Assembly (NCBI GenBank): GCA_965225915.1
Contig: OZ245326.1
Location: 2,976,001-3,040,000 of the forward strand
Origin: JAAXHH01 sp965225915
GTDB lineage: Bacteria; JAAXHH01
Length of the DNA: 64,000 nt
Reading direction: 5' to 3'
Positions 51,720 to 60,502 of this stretch are shown piece by piece. The notes under the pieces were generated by a model. The model saw nothing but the letters and a program-made list of their open reading frames with translations. It was not told the DNA's origin and did no database searches. A program made the position numbers and the translations under genes. Numbering within the stretch: the stretch's first letter is position 1; every line of letters starts with the position of its first letter.

Positions 51720-52853
51720 ATGATGTGGTACCGTATCGAAAAGCAGGTCAAGACCCGGGCGCTGAAATGGCTGGCCAGGCATCCACTACGGCCGGGTCCG
51801 TCGCTGCGCGGTGTCGAGACGGACCCAATAAAGCGGATCCTGATCATCCGGCAGCATGATCAGTTCGGCGACTTCCTGCTGACCACTCCCGCGATTCGCG
51901 CTTTGCGGACGCGGTTTCCGGACGCACACCTGTCCCTGGTGGTTCGTGCCTACCTGTACCCGGTAGCTCAGGGTAATCCGGATGTGGACGAGGTTCTGGT
52001 GTTCCACGAGTCCGCCTTCAGGTGGAAACCCGGGGACATCTGGTCCTTTGTCGGTCTCATGCGAAGGCCCACCGACCTGGCCATCGTGTTCAATACGGTT
52101 TCCCACTCCCTGTCCAGCGACCTGATCGCCTGGCTCTCGGGCGCTCCCATGGTCATGGGCCCGGCTTCGCCCACTTTCGACCACCTCGATCACAATCCAT
52201 TTTATACGGTAAACGTACCCGTGGATCCCGAACCCAGGCATCAGATCCAGCGAAACCTGGACCTGGTACGGTACGTCGGTGCGGATACGGACGATTTTGC
52301 CTATGGATACGCCATGTCCGCGGAAGAACGTTCCGGAGGGCGCGAGGTGATCGAAAGTCTGGCCGGAGGCCCCGGAGGTCCCGTAGTCGCCCTGCACTTC
52401 GGAACCGGGGACGTAAGGAAGAGATATCCGGTCGAGCATCTGGCGCGCGTGTGCGAAGAACTGGTTGCCCGTCTTTCCGCGAGAATCCTGGTCATACCAG
52501 CGCCGGGCGAAGACGAATTGTTGCGGTCTCTGCGCGAGGTGACATCGACCCCTTTGTGCTTCGCGCCTCCCATGACACTGCGCATGGTCGCCGGAGTGAT
52601 TCACGCCGCGGACCTGCTCGTATGCAACGATACCGGAGTGCTCCACCTGGCCGCCGCGGTGGGGACGCCCACCCTGTCCTTCCATGCCATCAGCGATCCT
52701 GCCTGGTGGAAACCGCCCGGTGCCAGGCACCGCGCGTTTTATGCGGTCAATCATCGAATCGAACAGATTTCACCGGACCGGGTCTGCCGCGAGATCACCG
52801 CCATGCTCGATGGTTCCCACACCGGGGAACCAGGTGGTATAATCCGGGTCTGA
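51720..52853 (+). CDS. Family 9 glycosyltransferase, heptosyltransferase-like
   Basis: A 377-residue GT-B protein of the ADP-heptose:LPS heptosyltransferase family. ILIIRQHDQFGDFLLTTPAI is the family N-terminus, and HAADLLVCNDTGVLHLAAAV, the GT9 donor-site motif, lies near the C-terminus. It would add heptose or a related sugar to the LPS inner core at the cytoplasmic face. It begins 10 bases after the msbA-like gene. It is more divergent than the two GT9 proteins at 58293 and 59358. Confidence 0.88.
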   Translation: MMWYRIEKQVKTRALKWLARHPLRPGPSLRGVETDPIKRILIIRQHDQFGDFLLTTPAIRALRTRFPDAHLSLVVRAYLYPVAQGNPDVDEVLVFHESAFRWKPGDIWSFVGLMRRPTDLAIVFNTVSHSLSSDLIAWLSGAPMVMGPASPTFDHLDHNPFYTVNVPVDPEPRHQIQRNLDLVRYVGADTDDFAYGYAMSAEERSGGREVIESLAGGPGGPVVALHFGTGDVRKRYPVEHLARVCEELVARLSARILVIPAPGEDELLRSLREVTSTPLCFAPPMTLRMVAGVIHAADLLVCNDTGVLHLAAAVGTPTLSFHAISDPAWWKPPGARHRAFYAVNHRIEQISPDRVCREITAMLDGSHTGEPGGIIRV

Positions 52854-52880
52854 GCCTGGATCGAGCACGGTCTAATTCAC

Positions 52881-52909
52881 TTGACACGCCCCCTGGCCGC
52901 CCGTACAAT
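52881..52909 (+). promoter_or_regulatory. Strong promoter candidate inside the glycan cluster
   Basis: TTGACA (52881-52886), a 17-base spacer and TACAAT (52904-52909), 47 bases before the methyltransferase start. It gives a second transcription unit within the cluster and would serve the methyltransferase and the transporter genes after it. Confidence 0.7.
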
Positions 52910-52956
52910 GTTGCCCGCTCCGGCGTACGCCGAATCAGGCATGGGAACGGGTGAAC

Positions 52957-53457
52957 ATGGCGACCAAACTTGATCTGGGCTGCGGACCTTTCGGGAAACT
53001 GGAGGGTGCCATAGGCGTGGATATCAACGATGCGGCGCACGTGGACGTGGCGCACGATCTGGACGTTTACCCCTATCCCTTCGACGACCACCAGTTCGAT
53101 CATATCGAGATGTCTCACATCCTGGAACATATCCGCCAGCCGGCCCGGGCCATGGACGAAGTATACCGCATCGCGCGGCCGGGGGCGTCGATTCGCATCG
53201 TGACGCCACATTACTCTTCGCAGTTGTCCTACGGCGATCTGACCCACTATCACCATTTCGGCTACGTGACGATCACCCAGATGTGTCGCGATGGGCGGTT
53301 TCGGATGGATGGCTGCAAGCTGATCTTCAGCGACTTCTACAGGGTGCTGGGCATCAGCATGGCCGCCAATTGGTTCCCCCGTCGATGGGAGAAGTACGCG
53401 GCGTTCATTTTTCCAGGACTGTATGTCGAGGCAGCATTGACCGTAGTCAAAGAATGA
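52957..53457 (+). CDS. SAM-dependent methyltransferase, class I
   Basis: A 166-residue protein. KLDLGCGPFGKLEGAIGVDI is the SAM-binding motif I with the following acidic residue, and YPFDDHQFDHIEMSHILEHI is motif IV-V of the Methyltransf_11 type. No substrate-binding insert is recognisable. A sugar or lipid acceptor from the surrounding LPS genes is plausible. The ATG at 52957 or the GTG at 52951 may start it. A promoter lies just upstream. Confidence 0.85.
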   Translation: MATKLDLGCGPFGKLEGAIGVDINDAAHVDVAHDLDVYPYPFDDHQFDHIEMSHILEHIRQPARAMDEVYRIARPGASIRIVTPHYSSQLSYGDLTHYHHFGYVTITQMCRDGRFRMDGCKLIFSDFYRVLGISMAANWFPRRWEKYAAFIFPGLYVEAALTVVKE

Positions 53458-53485
53458 ACGGATCCGGATGACCCGGAGGTTTGAC

Positions 53486-53797
53486 ATGTCGCCACCAACG
53501 GAAGCCGCCGGCAATCGGGCCGCGAGGGCATTGCGGCGGTACTGGCGGACCAACATGCGTATCATGGCCGTGCTGCTCGGGCTGTGGGCCCTGGCCGGAC
53601 TCGGGGCCGGCATCCTGTTCGCGGACGCGCTCAATGCGTACATCATATCCGGTACTGGCTTTCCCCTGGGATTCTGGTTCGCCCAACAGGGCAGCATCAT
53701 CGTGTTCGTGCTGCTCATCCTGGTTTACTGTCTCTATATGAACCGCCTCGACATGAGGCATCGACGGGAACTCGAAACCACGGAACAGGAAGGATAG
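53486..53797 (+). CDS. DUF4212 small membrane subunit of a sodium symporter
   Basis: A 103-residue protein with two transmembrane helices (IMAVLLGLWALAGLGAGILF; GSIIVFVLLILVYCLYM). The DUF4212 signature is present as RYWRTN, GFPLGFWFAQQGS and MNRLDMRH. In many bacteria it precedes an SSS-family transporter and is thought to be its small partner subunit, as is the case here (9 bases to the next gene). I chose the ATG at 53486, 6 bases after GGAGG. Confidence 0.92.
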   Translation: MSPPTEAAGNRAARALRRYWRTNMRIMAVLLGLWALAGLGAGILFADALNAYIISGTGFPLGFWFAQQGSIIVFVLLILVYCLYMNRLDMRHRRELETTEQEG

Positions 53798-53806
53798 ACA
53801 AGGCAG

Positions 53807-55660
53807 ATGTCGGTTCAGGCGTGGACCTATTTATTTGTTACCCTTTCGTTCGGACTCTACCTGTTCATCGCGTGGCGAACGCGGGTCAGTGATACCAGGG
53901 GGTTCTATGTCGCCGGCCAGGGCATCCCCGCGGCGGCAAACGGAATGGCCACGGCTGCGGACTGGATGAGCGCGGCGTCGTTTATCTCGATGGCCGGGCT
54001 GATTTCCACGATGGGATACGCCGGCGGCGTATATCTCATGGGCTGGACGGGCGGATACGTACTGCTGGCGTTGCTGCTCGCGCCTTACTTGCGGAAATTC
54101 GGCCACTATACCGTTCCGGATTTCGTGGGGGACCGGTACGCGTCGAACCTGGCGCGCATAGTGGCCGTGTCGTGCGCTATTTTCATCAGTTTTACGTACG
54201 TGGCCGGACAGATGCGCGGTGTGGGAGTCGTCTTCAGCCGGTTTCTGGAGGTGGACATCCATGTCGGCGTTATCATCGGGATGGCTATAGTTTTCATCTA
54301 CGCCACGCTGGGTGGCATGAAGGGCATTACCTGGACGCAGGTAGCCCAGTACTGGGTACTGATCACGGCCTTTCTTATCCCGGCGATTGCCATCAGTATC
54401 AAGCTCACGGGCAGTCCGCTGCCTCAAGTGGGACTCGGCAGCACGCTGGAGCCGTCCATCGCCGGGCAGACCGGTGTGTACCTGCTTGAGAAACTCAACC
54501 AGATTCATAGCGATCTGGGCTTCAGCAGCTATACGGCCACCTTTGTGGGGGGCTGGGACAAGATCAATGTTTTCTGCGTGGCCCTCGCGCTGATGGTGGG
54601 TACGGCTGGCCTTCCCCACGTCCTCGTCCGGTTCTATACCGTCAAATCGGTCAGGGCGGCCCGATGGAGCGCGTTCTGGGCGTTGCTTTTCATCTCCCTG
54701 CTTTACCTGACGGCGCCCGCGACCGCCGCGTTCGCGCGGTACTACATGATTGACAGCCTTAACGGAAAGACTGTACAGGAGTTGCCTTCGTGGTTCGAGA
54801 ACTGGGAGAAGACCGGCCTGATCCTCTGGATGGACAACGGAGACGGAGTCATGAGGTATTCGGCCGGCGAAGACAACGAGATCTTCCGCGGTGGATCGAT
54901 GTCGACCGCGGAGTTGTCCACCATCAAGGTCGACCACCGGGCGTGGCTCGATTCAGGCGGCGCCGAGGGTGCGGATGGGGGCGCGGTATTCAGGGCCCAG
55001 GGCCTTTCCGGGCCGGACCGCGATATCATCGTACTCGCAACACCAGAAATGGCCGAACTGGCCAGCTGGATCATCGCGCTGGTCGCGGCGGGTGGACTGG
55101 CGGCCGCGCTTTCCACCGCAAGTGGACTGCTTCTCGTCATTTCGTCCAGCGTATCGCACGACCTGTACTACCGCATACTGCGTCCTGACGCCAGCGAGAA
55201 GCAGCGGCTCAAGGTAGGCCGCAGCGTGATCGGGATGGCCGTAGTCGTGGCCGGGATATTCGGGATCTACCCGCCGGGATTCGTCAGCCAGGTCGTCGCC
55301 TTCGCCTTCGGTCTCGCCGCGGCGAGCTTTTTCCCCGCCATCGTCCTGGGTATATTCAGCAAGCGCGTAGGGACCGTACCCGCCGTGTCCGGCATCGTGG
55401 CTGGTATCGGTTTTACGGCGTTCTACATCATCGCATGCGTGTTTTTCGATATGGAAACCTGGACCTTCGGGCTGTTTTCAAACGGCATCAATCCCCAGGG
55501 CATCGGGACGATCGGCATGCTGATCAACTTCGCCGTGACCCTGACGCTCACGCCGCTTTTCCCCAGGCCCCGTCCGGAAATCGAGGCCATGATCGATTCG
55601 GTCCGAGAACCGGAAGACGCGGGACCCGCGGTAATGATCGAGGCGGCCCCGGAACACTGA
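53807..55660 (+). CDS. Sodium:solute symporter (SSS family, DUF4212-associated)
   Basis: A 617-residue inner-membrane transporter with about 13 helices. RGFYVAGQGIPAAANGMATAADWMS at the N-terminus, FISMAGLISTMGYAGG and the sodium-site region GTAGLPHVLVRFYTV match the SSS subgroup that includes ActP and VC_2705. A hydrophilic insert of about 110 residues (roughly 315-420, around EDNEIFRGGSMSTAEL) separates two helices. The substrate is likely a small carboxylate such as acetate, but that is not proved. Paired with the DUF4212 gene. Confidence 0.92.
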   Translation: MSVQAWTYLFVTLSFGLYLFIAWRTRVSDTRGFYVAGQGIPAAANGMATAADWMSAASFISMAGLISTMGYAGGVYLMGWTGGYVLLALLLAPYLRKFGHYTVPDFVGDRYASNLARIVAVSCAIFISFTYVAGQMRGVGVVFSRFLEVDIHVGVIIGMAIVFIYATLGGMKGITWTQVAQYWVLITAFLIPAIAISIKLTGSPLPQVGLGSTLEPSIAGQTGVYLLEKLNQIHSDLGFSSYTATFVGGWDKINVFCVALALMVGTAGLPHVLVRFYTVKSVRAARWSAFWALLFISLLYLTAPATAAFARYYMIDSLNGKTVQELPSWFENWEKTGLILWMDNGDGVMRYSAGEDNEIFRGGSMSTAELSTIKVDHRAWLDSGGAEGADGGAVFRAQGLSGPDRDIIVLATPEMAELASWIIALVAAGGLAAALSTASGLLLVISSSVSHDLYYRILRPDASEKQRLKVGRSVIGMAVVVAGIFGIYPPGFVSQVVAFAFGLAAASFFPAIVLGIFSKRVGTVPAVSGIVAGIGFTAFYIIACVFFDMETWTFGLFSNGINPQGIGTIGMLINFAVTLTLTPLFPRPRPEIEAMIDSVREPEDAGPAVMIEAAPEH

Positions 55661-55678
55661 TCCACGGGAGCCGGCGGC

Positions 55679-56464
55679 ATGTCCATATCCATCATCATCA
55701 TCGCCAGGAATGAAGCCCAGAGGATCGAGACCTGTCTTCGGAGCGCGCGGTTCGCCGATGAGATCGTGCTGGTCGATTCGGGGAGTACGGACGAGACCGT
55801 CGCCATCGCGCGGGAGTATGCGGACCAGGTCATCGAAACGGAATGGCGGGGGTACGGCGCGACCAAACAGGCGGCCCTCGATCACGCCAGGGGTGACTGG
55901 GTGCTCTGGCTGGACGCGGACGAGAGCGTTCCGGAAGACCTGCGCGATGAAATCCTCGCCGCCGTGAATACCCGGGAGCACGCCGGTTATTACATCGCCC
56001 GCAAGACGCTGTTCCTGGGACACTGGATCCGGCACTGCGGATGGTATCCCGATTACGTGCTGCGCCTTTTCCAGCGCGGGGCCGATCCCCGGTTTTCGGA
56101 CCATGAGGTCCACGAATCGCTGCGTATCCAGGGTACGACTGGATATCTGAAACATCCCATGGTCCACGATACAGATCCCACGCTGCATCACTACTTCGTC
56201 AAGTTCAACAGTTTTACCAGTCTCGGCGCACGCCAACTCTACCTGTCGGGTACTCGTTTCCGTTTGACAGATCTGGTGTTCCGCCCGATTTTTACCCTGG
56301 TTAAAATGTACGTGTTGAAGAGAGGTTTCCTGGATGGTCTGCCGGGCTTCATCCTGTGCGGCCTTTCCGCGTGTTACGTTTTTACCAAGTACGCCAAGTT
56401 ATGGCACCTGCACCTCCGCAGCTCCGCCGACGTCGAATCCGGCTCGGCGGGTCATTCCTCCTGA
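55679..56464 (+). CDS. Family 2 glycosyltransferase, WaaE/KdtX-like
   Basis: A 261-residue GT-A enzyme. ISIIIIARNEAQRIETCL, VDSGSTDETVAI and LWLDADESVPEDL (DxD) form the catalytic core. RPIFTLVKMYVLKRGFLDGL is the C-terminal membrane-contact segment shared with the GT2 protein at 46690. It begins 18 bases after the symporter gene. It would add a hexose to a core or lipid-linked glycan. Confidence 0.88.
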   Translation: MSISIIIIARNEAQRIETCLRSARFADEIVLVDSGSTDETVAIAREYADQVIETEWRGYGATKQAALDHARGDWVLWLDADESVPEDLRDEILAAVNTREHAGYYIARKTLFLGHWIRHCGWYPDYVLRLFQRGADPRFSDHEVHESLRIQGTTGYLKHPMVHDTDPTLHHYFVKFNSFTSLGARQLYLSGTRFRLTDLVFRPIFTLVKMYVLKRGFLDGLPGFILCGLSACYVFTKYAKLWHLHLRSSADVESGSAGHSS

Positions 56465-56489
56465 AACCGCCCATCCACCGGCAGATCCC

Positions 56490-57278
56490 ATGCATTCGCT
56501 GTCCGTCGTCGTTATCACGTACAATGAGGAGAGGAAACTCCGCCGCTGCCTGGACCCGGTCGTCTGGGCCGATGAAATCGTCGTGATCGACAGTTTCAGC
56601 AGCGACGGCACGGTGGATATCGCGAAATCCTATACCGGCCGCGTGTATCAGCGTGCGTGGTCCGGCTTTGCCGACCAGCGGAACTACGGCATGGAGCAGG
56701 CCCGCGGGGACTGGATCCTCTTCCTCGACGCGGACGAATACGTCACCGGCGGCTTCGCAGAAAGGATCCGAGATCTGTTGCGGGAAGGAGGGGATTTCGA
56801 CGCGTACAAGATCCATCGCGTGGAACACTTCCTGCGGTTTCCCATCCGTCACGGCACCCTCAATCCCAGTTACCAGCCCCGGCTGATGCGGAAGGGTAGA
56901 GGGTACTGGACCGGAGGCGCCCACGCGCACATCGAGGTGGATGGCCATGGCGAACTGGGACTGATCCATGAAGACCTCTATCACGATTCTCACAACACGC
57001 TGTTCGATTTTATCGCCCGGATCAATCACTATACCTCGGTGGATGCCGGTGAGAGAGTCCTCAAAGGGCAACAGGTGGGAAGGTGGCGCATGGTCCTTTC
57101 TCCCCTCGGCATGGCCTGGAAGTGCTACATCGTCAAGCGGGGCTACAAGGACGGGTTCCCCGGTCTCCTGTTCAGCCTGTGCATGGGAATCTACTCGTTC
57201 CTGAGGCTGGTAAAGGTATGGCAGCGCGAATCTTCGATGAAGGACGGTCCGGAAAGTCGAGAGCATCCCTCGGCGTGA
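56490..57278 (+). CDS. Family 2 glycosyltransferase, WaaE/KdtX-like
   Basis: A 262-residue GT-A enzyme. SLSVVVITYNEERKLRRCL, VIDSFSSDGTVDIA and LFLDADEYVTGGF (DxD) are present, and LSPLGMAWKCYIVKRGYKDG marks the C-terminal segment. I chose the ATG at 56490; the longer frame from 56334 overlaps the previous gene. Together with 55679 and 46690 it forms a set of related GT2 enzymes that probably arose by duplication and now act in sequence. Confidence 0.88.
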   Translation: MHSLSVVVITYNEERKLRRCLDPVVWADEIVVIDSFSSDGTVDIAKSYTGRVYQRAWSGFADQRNYGMEQARGDWILFLDADEYVTGGFAERIRDLLREGGDFDAYKIHRVEHFLRFPIRHGTLNPSYQPRLMRKGRGYWTGGAHAHIEVDGHGELGLIHEDLYHDSHNTLFDFIARINHYTSVDAGERVLKGQQVGRWRMVLSPLGMAWKCYIVKRGYKDGFPGLLFSLCMGIYSFLRLVKVWQRESSMKDGPESREHPSA

Positions 57279-57299
57279 CGGCCGTTACGGGTTGAGTTC

Positions 57300-58286
57300 A
57301 TGACGCGTGGTGAACGGTGCAGTATCGTGATCCCGACGTGGAATGCGAGACGGTTGATTGAACGTTGCCTGCGCTCGCTGAAAGATCACGCGGTTCCGGA
57401 CAGGGCGGAGATCGTCGTGGTTGACGATGGCAGCACGGACGACACCGTCGTAAGAATATCGACAACCTACCCGGAAACCGTTCTGGTAACGCACGACGAA
57501 AACAGGGGATTCGCCGCGGCGTGCAACACGGGTGTGACCCGCGCGTCGCACGGCATCGTGGTCCTGCTCAACAATGACGTCGTCGCGACCGAACCGTTCC
57601 TGGACCCTCTTCTTTCCCATTTCCGGGACGAGCAGGTATTCGCGGTCAATCCCCGGGTCTACCAGGCCGGTGAAAATCGTCCCGGCGGGGGTCTGGTGCG
57701 GGGAACCATGCACTGCGGGCTGCTTCGACTCAGGTGGGCCGAAAGCGAGTCCTTGAGAGAGATCGGAGGATTGACACTGTACGCCAACGGAGCCGCCACG
57801 GCGGTTTCGCGGGACAAGTACCTGGCGCTGGGCGGTTTCGATCGCCTGTACGCACCGTTTTACTCGGAAGACCTGGATCTGTCCTACCGCGCTTACCAGC
57901 GGGGATGGGTTGTACGGTACGAACCGGAAAGCCGGCTCACCCACGATCATGGCGCCACAATCGGCGCGCGATTTGAACAGGTCCACATAGACCGCGTCAG
58001 CATGAGAAACCGGGTCTTATTCGTCTGGCGCAACGTCCGTGACGGAAGGTACCTGGTCCAGCACGCCTTCTGGATGATCGCCCGCACCATGGGAGCGCTG
58101 ATGAGGGGGGACATGGCCTTTCTCGGTGCACTGGCGGACGCGGCTCTCCTCAAGGATACCGTGATGAAGCGGCGGCGGTCCGATCCTGTCCCGGTGGTCT
58201 CCGACCGGGATATCCTGCGGGCCACATCCAGGTGGGCGGAACGCGATATTGTCGATTCGGCGGACGCCACATCAAACAACCATTGA
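57300..58286 (+). CDS. Family 2 glycosyltransferase, rhamnosyltransferase-like
   Basis: A 328-residue GT-A enzyme of a different GT2 subgroup (WbbL/RfbF-like). CSIVIPTWNARRLIERCL, VVDDGSTDDTV, NRGFAAACNTGV and VVLLNNDVVATEPF (where the NND replaces DxD) are typical. YAPFYSEDLDLSYRAYQRGW is the acceptor/catalytic ED-Y motif. It likely transfers a deoxyhexose or hexose onto the growing chain. It lies 21 bases after the preceding GT2 gene. Confidence 0.87.
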   Translation: MTRGERCSIVIPTWNARRLIERCLRSLKDHAVPDRAEIVVVDDGSTDDTVVRISTTYPETVLVTHDENRGFAAACNTGVTRASHGIVVLLNNDVVATEPFLDPLLSHFRDEQVFAVNPRVYQAGENRPGGGLVRGTMHCGLLRLRWAESESLREIGGLTLYANGAATAVSRDKYLALGGFDRLYAPFYSEDLDLSYRAYQRGWVVRYEPESRLTHDHGATIGARFEQVHIDRVSMRNRVLFVWRNVRDGRYLVQHAFWMIARTMGALMRGDMAFLGALADAALLKDTVMKRRRSDPVPVVSDRDILRATSRWAERDIVDSADATSNNH

Positions 58287-58292
58287 AGTCAG

Positions 58293-59336
58293 ATGAATAC
58301 TCCTGCATTGAATAGGATACTCATTTCCAGGCTGCGGTTCATCGGCGACGTGGTGCTCTCCACGCCGGTGATCAAGGCGTTGAAACGGCAGTACCCGGAA
58401 GCGGAACTATACTACCTGGCGGAGGCGCGGCCCGCATCGGTCCTCGCCCATAACCCCCACCTGGAAGAAGTGATCGTTCTCCCTGAAGAACTCCTGCCTG
58501 GCAAGGCCGTCCTGACCAGGTGCAAAGAACAGGTGCGGTTTCTCAGGTCCCTGCGAAAGCGCCGATTCGATCTGGTGATCGATCTCTTCGGCAATCCCCG
58601 GAGCGCGCTGTTGACCCTGGCCACGGGAGCCAGGTATCGTGTCGGCTACGATGTGCGCGGACGGGGCATGGCGTACAATGTCAAGATCAGGCGGTCGGCA
58701 TCCCCACGGGTACTGGACGCCTACCTGGACGCCGCCCGGACGATCGGCGTTCCGGTCAGCGACGACCGGACCGAAATCCATTTCTCCGCTGAAGAAACGA
58801 AGTGGGCCGATAACTGGCTCGATGGAAGGGGTATCAGAACCGCTCGCCCCCTGACCGCGTTGAACCCCGGCGCCAGCTGGCCGGCCAAGACCTGGAGTGC
58901 GGAACAGTTCGCCAAACTGGCGCGGGGATTGATCGAGCGGCTGAATGCCACGGTCCTGCTGGTCTCGGGACCGGGTCAGCGGGAAGCCATTGCCGGATTG
59001 CACGCCCTGGTCGGCCATTTCTGCCCCGTCGTGGAGACCGATTCGCTGACCCGTCTCGCGGCCTTGATCAATTGCTGCGATCTCTACATTTCCAACGACT
59101 GTGGGCCGATGCATATCGCCGTAGCCGTGGGTACGCCCACGATCGGCCTGTTCGGACCAAGTAGCCCTGAGATCTGGTTTCCCTATTCGAAAGGGGACGG
59201 GCACGTGGCGCTGCGAGCCGAAACGGACGCCTGCTGCGGCCGCGATTTCTGCATCCGGCCGACACCGTGCATCGAATCGATACCACCCCTCAAGGTGCTC
59301 GATACCGCGGAGTCCTTGCTTGAGAAGTTCGTATAA
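58293..59336 (+). CDS. Family 9 glycosyltransferase, heptosyltransferase-like
   Basis: A 347-residue GT-B enzyme. RLRFIGDVVLSTPVIKALKR at the N-terminus, IDLFGNPRSALLTL, LNPGASWPAKTW and CDLYISNDCGPMHIAVAVGT are GT9 motifs. The C-terminal Cys-rich end (ACCGRDFCIRPTPCIESI) also occurs in other GT9 enzymes. It is closely similar to the next gene and probably arose from it by tandem duplication. Role: adding heptose or a similar sugar to the LPS core. Confidence 0.9.
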   Translation: MNTPALNRILISRLRFIGDVVLSTPVIKALKRQYPEAELYYLAEARPASVLAHNPHLEEVIVLPEELLPGKAVLTRCKEQVRFLRSLRKRRFDLVIDLFGNPRSALLTLATGARYRVGYDVRGRGMAYNVKIRRSASPRVLDAYLDAARTIGVPVSDDRTEIHFSAEETKWADNWLDGRGIRTARPLTALNPGASWPAKTWSAEQFAKLARGLIERLNATVLLVSGPGQREAIAGLHALVGHFCPVVETDSLTRLAALINCCDLYISNDCGPMHIAVAVGTPTIGLFGPSSPEIWFPYSKGDGHVALRAETDACCGRDFCIRPTPCIESIPPLKVLDTAESLLEKFV

Positions 59337-59357
59337 CCGTCATTCGCGGGTAAGTTC

Positions 59358-60416
59358 ATGTCCATTTCACCCGAACGCATTCTGGTCATTAAACTGAGAG
59401 CCACCGGGGACGTCGTCCTGGCGACGCCGGTTATCGAGAACCTGAAGCAGCGTTTTCCCCAGGCCCGTCTTTCCTTTCTGACGGAAGCAGCCTCCGCGGA
59501 CATCCTGCGATGGAATCCTTTTCTCGACGAACTCATCGTCTTGCCGATACGACGCTGGGAACGTACGGGCATCTGGGGATCGTGGCGCGAACAGGCACGG
59601 TTTTACCGCGACCTGCGCCGAAAACGCATCGACCTGGCGATCGACCTGTTCGGCAATCCACGAAGCGCCGTGCTGACCTGGCTTACCGGGGCGCCGAACC
59701 GGGTCGGTTACGCGTTCAGAGGGCGCCGCCACGCTTACAACATGGTGGTCACGCCCGGAGACCAGACCAAGCACGAAGTCATGTTTCACCTGGATGCCCT
59801 GGAGGCGCTGGACATCCCGGTTACCACCAACCGTCCAAGGGTCGCCATACCCCGTGCGGCCGAAGGAAGGGCGCGCAGGTGGTTGCGGGAAAATGCCTGC
59901 GGGGACCGTGCGGATCGTGCGGACCGTCCAATCATCGGGCTGAATCCCGGTGGGGGATGGGCCATAAAACGGTGGCCGCCCGATTATTTCGGACGCCTGG
60001 CGGACGCCTTGATCGAAGAATATGGCGTAGAGGTCATGGTCCTGTGGGGCCCGGGTGAGGAGCGGATCGTCGAGGAGGTCACGGGCGCCATGAAGCACCG
60101 TCCCCTAATCCTCCCGGAGGCGACGCTATCTGAACTGGGCGCCTACTTGAAATGCTGCCGTCTCCTGGTCAGCAATGACAGCGGTCCGATGCACATGGCC
60201 GCGGCGTTGAACGTCCCGACCATCGGTATATTCGGACCGACTGATCCCCTTGCCCAGGGACCCTGGGGCGAAGGGCACGGGGTGGTGCGGCAGGAAAATG
60301 TCGACTGTCTCGGCTGCAACCGGACTGACTGTCCGATCGGCAACATATGCATGACGACCCTTAAGCCAGACGATGTGCTGACGAGGATACGTTCATTCCT
60401 GCCAGTCAAAACTTGA
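59358..60416 (+). CDS. Family 9 glycosyltransferase, heptosyltransferase-like
   Basis: A 352-residue GT-B enzyme, a tandem paralogue of the gene at 58293: KLRATGDVVLATPVIENLKQ, DLFGNPRSAVLTWLTGAPNR, LNPGGGWAIKRW and CRLLVSNDSGPMHMAAALNV align with it. The tail has CLGCNRTDCPIGNICM. Last gene of the glycan cluster; its stop codon lies inside the -35 box of the next promoter. Confidence 0.9.
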   Translation: MSISPERILVIKLRATGDVVLATPVIENLKQRFPQARLSFLTEAASADILRWNPFLDELIVLPIRRWERTGIWGSWREQARFYRDLRRKRIDLAIDLFGNPRSAVLTWLTGAPNRVGYAFRGRRHAYNMVVTPGDQTKHEVMFHLDALEALDIPVTTNRPRVAIPRAAEGRARRWLRENACGDRADRADRPIIGLNPGGGWAIKRWPPDYFGRLADALIEEYGVEVMVLWGPGEERIVEEVTGAMKHRPLILPEATLSELGAYLKCCRLLVSNDSGPMHMAAALNVPTIGIFGPTDPLAQGPWGEGHGVVRQENVDCLGCNRTDCPIGNICMTTLKPDDVLTRIRSFLPVKT

Positions 60417-60441
60417 CATCACATCGCCTGCATGTTATATT
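60413..60441 (+). promoter_or_regulatory. Strong promoter of the rng-rplU-rpmA operon
   Basis: TTGACA (60413-60418), a 17-base spacer and TATATT (60436-60441). Transcription would start near 60448, leaving a leader of about 55 bases. The -35 box overlaps the stop codon of the preceding gene. Confidence 0.75.
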
Positions 60442-60502
60442 TAACTACTTTGGAACATTCGCGTTACCCAGGATCTTAAAGGATTAAACAGAAGGGGTTT
60501 AT

